Assembly: GCA_030018795.1 (NCBI GenBank)
Contig: JASEHA010000004.1
Location: forward strand, 1-23,463
Source: a bacterium
GTDB lineage: Bacteria; UBA9089; CG2-30-40-21
Direction: 5' to 3'
DNA: 23,463 nucleotides
The position numbers and the translations under genes were made by a program. Numbering within the stretch: the first letter of the stretch is position 1; the number at the start of each line of letters is the position of its first letter. A model generated the notes under the pieces. That model did no database searches and was not told where the DNA came from. It worked only from the letters and a program-made list of their open reading frames with translations. Below, in pieces: positions 21,355-23,463 of this stretch.

Positions 21355-21747
21355 CTACTTCTTCTTTACTGCTGCGGCCTTTGCCTTCTTAGCCCCATAC
21401 TTTGATCTTGATCGTTTTCTTCCGGCTACACCGGTTGTATCCAATGAACCTCGGACAATATGATACCTTACACCTGGCAGATCCTTCACCCTACCCCCAC
21501 GAATAATCACCACCGAATGTTCTTGAAGATTGTGACCAATCCCGGGGATATATGCTGTTACCTCAAACCCGCTGGTTAACCTTACTCTGGCTACCTTTCT
21601 CAAGGCAGAATTAGGTTTCTTTGGGGTAGTAGTATATACCCTGGTACAGACCCCTTTTCGCACAGGACATGCCTTTAAGGCAGGGGTTTTCCCTTTTTCT
21701 ATGATTTTTTCCCGATTTTTCCTCACCAATTGGTTAACTGTCGGCAT
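21355..21747 (-). CDS. rpsL: 30S ribosomal protein S12
   Basis: S12 monitors codon-anticodon pairing at the decoding centre. The 130-residue product opens MPTVNQLVRKNREKI and has the decoding loops TTTPKKPNSALRKVARVRL (Lys43, Lys44) and GGRVKDLPGVRYHIVRG (Lys88, and Asp89, the residue methylthiolated in E. coli). The lysines are the streptomycin-sensitive state. ATG 21747 is chosen because GGAGG lies 6 nt upstream; the open frame above it is the leader. It is the first gene after the main promoter and the structured leader. Confidence 0.97.
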   Translation of the reverse strand: MPTVNQLVRKNREKIIEKGKTPALKACPVRKGVCTRVYTTTPKKPNSALRKVARVRLTSGFEVTAYIPGIGHNLQEHSVVIIRGGRVKDLPGVRYHIVRGSLDTTGVAGRKRSRSKYGAKKAKAAAVKKK

Positions 21748-21811
21748 CCTTTTCCTCCATTTATATCCAAAAATGCAATTCAATTCAACACTTTTTTAAG
21801 TACCCATAGAC

Positions 21812-21836
21812 TAAAAAAAGCAGCCAAGCTGCTTTT
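21812..21836 (-). terminator. Intrinsic terminator (candidate attenuator) upstream of rpsL
   Basis: Minus strand: a 9-bp stem AAAAGCAGC/GCTGCTTTT with a 3-nt loop and a run of seven T (21819-21813). It lies 65 nt before the rpsL start and about 170 nt downstream of the main promoter, so it must be read through or prevented for the operon to be expressed. It could also end leftover M16 transcription. Confidence 0.75.
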
Positions 21837-21867
21837 AAGGTAAGAAAGAGTTCAACTTTTCCCCAAA

Positions 21868-22006
21868 AAATTAAAACCCACCTCTACCTTTTTAATTTCT
21901 ACTCCTGAGACACTCTCTCAAAACAATACCCGCCTGATATATAAAGACATCAGACAAGAAGTAGAAATTAAAAAAATTTAATAACAAATCCAACAATGCT
22001 GTTGGT
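21868..22006 (-). ncRNA. Structured 5' leader of the ribosomal operon (candidate cis-regulatory RNA)
   Basis: In transcript order: a 6-bp hairpin CCAACA/TGTTGG (22005-21990) right at the predicted start; a perfect 15-bp helix TTTTTAATTTCTACT/AGTAGAAATTAAAAA (21974-21960 with 21903-21889) enclosing 56 nt; inside it, hairpin A (21955-21932, about 7 bp, GTCTGAT/ATCAGGC) and hairpin B (21920-21906, TGAGA/TCTCA). The 3' strand of the long helix can instead pair over 9 bp with a later stretch, AAATTAAAA (21898-21890) with TTTTAATTT (21876-21868). A terminator hairpin follows. Mutually exclusive helices ahead of a terminator are the design of an attenuator. I recognise no known riboswitch core. The ligand could be a ribosomal protein. 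Confidence 0.6.
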
Positions 22007-22013
22007 GATATGT

Positions 22014-22042
22014 ATTATATCATTGCTATTCTAATTTGTCAA
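22014..22042 (-). promoter_or_regulatory. Main promoter of the ribosomal-protein operon
   Basis: Minus strand: TTGACA (22042-22037), a 17-nt spacer and TATAAT (22019-22014), both perfect sigma-70 hexamers, with TG one base before the -10. Transcription should start near 22007. It lies 9 nt after the M16 stop codon and drives rpsL and everything below it. Confidence 0.9.
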
Positions 22043-22051
22043 CATATTTTT

Positions 22052-23317
22052 TTAATATTTTTTAACCTGCCTCATAATCTGAGCACAGTCCTTTTGTTTT
22101 ATTGGCCCAATAGCCGTAAGATTAAAATATTTCTCATCAAACAGCAAATAAACCAACCGATTAATATCATCCATAGCCACCTTATCAATCTTCAGCAATA
22201 TCTCATCTACGATATAATGCTTTCCAAAAAAGAATTCCTGCTCTGCCAGACGGCTCATACGATAGCTACTATCCTCCATATGGAGGGCTATAACGCTTTT
22301 CATCCGCTCTTTAGCCTTTTCAAGCTCAGAAACCTTGACACCATTCCTTTTTATTTCTCCAAACTCCTTCAGGATTATCTCTATGCACTCTTTGTATTTT
22401 TCAGGGCTTGTTCCCACATTTACAGCAAATATCCCTGCCTCCTGATGAGAGGCACAATAGGAATGAACATCATATGCCAATGCCCTTTCTTCTCTTATAA
22501 TTTGAAATAGCCGGGAACTCATCCCGCCACCCATGATAACACTCAATAACCGTAACACAAACCTGTCCTCATGAGTATATGGAAGACCTATTGTCCCAAG
22601 GCAGAAGTGCACCTGTTCCAGGTCCTTTTCCTGAACCATAATATTGGCAGATACATCTGGCTGACAAATTTTTCTCATCTCTGATCCTTGATTTTTAAGT
22701 TGTCCAAATGAGGAGAACATATCAACTATTTTTTTGTGTGAGACATTGCCTGTAGCAGAGATAATAATCCTGTCCGGTGTATAATAATCATTGCAAAATG
22801 TAAAAAGCATATCCCTTGTTAAAGAATTTACCACCTTTTGACTGCCCCAGATAGGTCTGCCCAATGGGTGGTTTCCCCACATACTTTGCACAAACAGGTC
22901 ATGAATCATCTCATCAGGTGAATCCTCATACATTTTTATCTCTTCATTCACCACCTCTTTTTCCCGTTCTATCTCTTCAGCAGGAAAGGTTGACTCAAAG
23001 AATATCTCAGAGAGAATATCCACTGCATGAGGCAGTTTAGAGTCAATCACCTTTGCATAGTAACAGGTATACTCCCTGCCAGTTGAGGCATCAACATGAC
23101 CACCCAATTCATCTATCACTTCAGACAACTCTTTGACAGACCTTTTATTTGTCCCCTTAAATCGCATATGTTCTACAAAATGTGAAATGCCGCAATTTTC
23201 TGGTGTCTCATCCTTTGAGCCTACTCCAATCAATACCCCCAGACAGACAGAATGAAGATATGGCATTTCTTCGGTAACTATTCTTACCCCATTGTCAAGG
23301 ATTGTTTTTTGATACAT
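22052..23317 (-). CDS. M16 family zinc peptidase (processing-peptidase-like)
   Basis: M16 proteins are clamshell metallopeptidases. The 421-residue product has the inverted zinc motif HFVEH (residues 46-50), with the third ligand a glutamate in VVNEEI (about 125-126), and the second-half signature SSRLFQIIREERALAYDVHS with the arginine and tyrosine that shape the active site. No signal peptide is seen, so it is probably cytoplasmic, like the bacterial YmxG/PqqL-related group. ATG 23317 is chosen because AGGAGG lies 4 nt upstream. The frame runs 14 codons higher, but that would place its start at or above the predicted transcription start. Substrate unknown. It has its own promoter, and the str operon promoter begins right after it. 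Confidence 0.92.
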   Translation of the reverse strand: MYQKTILDNGVRIVTEEMPYLHSVCLGVLIGVGSKDETPENCGISHFVEHMRFKGTNKRSVKELSEVIDELGGHVDASTGREYTCYYAKVIDSKLPHAVDILSEIFFESTFPAEEIEREKEVVNEEIKMYEDSPDEMIHDLFVQSMWGNHPLGRPIWGSQKVVNSLTRDMLFTFCNDYYTPDRIIISATGNVSHKKIVDMFSSFGQLKNQGSEMRKICQPDVSANIMVQEKDLEQVHFCLGTIGLPYTHEDRFVLRLLSVIMGGGMSSRLFQIIREERALAYDVHSYCASHQEAGIFAVNVGTSPEKYKECIEIILKEFGEIKRNGVKVSELEKAKERMKSVIALHMEDSSYRMSRLAEQEFFFGKHYIVDEILLKIDKVAMDDINRLVYLLFDEKYFNLTAIGPIKQKDCAQIMRQVKKY

Positions 23318-23363
23318 AATTCCTCCTGTAAAACCTACAAACACTATCTTATTCTTCAACTAT

Positions 23364-23392
23364 ATTGTATCATATCCATGGTTAGAAGTCAA
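23364..23392 (-). promoter_or_regulatory. Promoter of the M16 peptidase gene
   Basis: Minus strand: TTGACT (23392-23387), a 17-nt spacer and TACAAT (23369-23364), with TG one base before the -10. The expected start near 23357 leaves about 40 nt of leader before ATG 23317. The remaining bases up to 23463 show no gene. Confidence 0.8.
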
Positions 23393-23463
23393 GGAGATTT
23401 TGGCTCTCTCTGAATATTCGATAAAGCAAAATTCAAATCACACAATCCTCATAGAATTGCCCA

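Noticed and set aside
21927..21959. Ten-codon leader peptide frame starting in hairpin A of the rpsL leader
   Set aside because: No ribosome binding site and no run of regulatory codons. A six-codon TTG frame just before the terminator is equally weak.
1..23463. CRISPR array, tRNA or rRNA gene
   Set aside because: The repeats present are dispersed palindromes of unequal spacing, not regular arrays. I found no tRNA or rRNA sequence.

Overview
The window is almost entirely one very long ribosomal-protein locus read on the minus strand. From high to low coordinates the order is rpsL, rpsG, fusA, tuf, rpsJ, rplC, rplD, rplW, rplB, rpsS, rplV, a small membrane-protein gene, rpsC, rplP, rpmC, rpsQ, rplN, rplX, rplE, rpsN, rpsH, rplF, rplR, rpsE, rpmD, rplO, secY, adk, map, infA, rpmJ, rpsM, rpsK, rpsD, rpoA, rplQ. 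This is the str, S10, spc and alpha clusters fused end to end. The adk-map-infA-rpmJ block between secY and rpsM is common in many non-proteobacterial bacteria. The DNA is AT-rich. Zinc-ligand forms of S14, S4, L36, L24 and adenylate kinase are present, and five genes appear to start with GTG or TTG. I cannot name the organism. A mesophilic or anaerobic lineage from an uncultivated phylum would fit, but that is inference.

Upstream of the str genes (22052-23317) lies an M16 zinc peptidase with its own good promoter. Immediately after its stop codon is a near-perfect sigma-70 promoter (TTGACA, 17 nt, TATAAT). It is followed by a 260-nt leader before rpsL. The leader holds a 5' hairpin, a perfect 15-bp helix enclosing two hairpins, a competing helix that uses the same strand, and an intrinsic-terminator hairpin just before the rpsL ribosome binding site. 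This looks like a cis-regulatory attenuator for the whole locus and is the best candidate for an undescribed system here. At the other end, a strong intrinsic terminator lies about 155 nt after rplQ. Beyond it is the C-terminal part of an Rpn/PD-(D/E)XK-type transposase relative that runs off the window edge.

The second striking property is a family of about sixteen short palindromes in the intergenic gaps of this essential locus. Nearly all have the layout of REP elements: a GTAG (or GTAA) tetranucleotide followed by a hairpin of 7-8 bp, with compensated stem sequence differences between copies. Most sit 0-3 nt behind a stop codon with the GTAG end facing the upstream gene. In adk, rplW and rplC the TAG of GTAG is itself the stop codon.

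Other oddities are a five-cysteine cluster in EF-Tu, a two-transmembrane protein gene inserted between rplV and rpsC, a 23-bp hairpin between rplO and secY, a duplicated REP plus ribosome-binding-site block ahead of rpsK, and a partial copy of the rplQ tail in its own 3' untranslated region. Apart from M16, the hypothetical protein and the transposase remnant, all genes serve translation, nascent-protein export (SecY), N-terminal methionine removal (Map), nucleotide balance (Adk) or transcription (RpoA).
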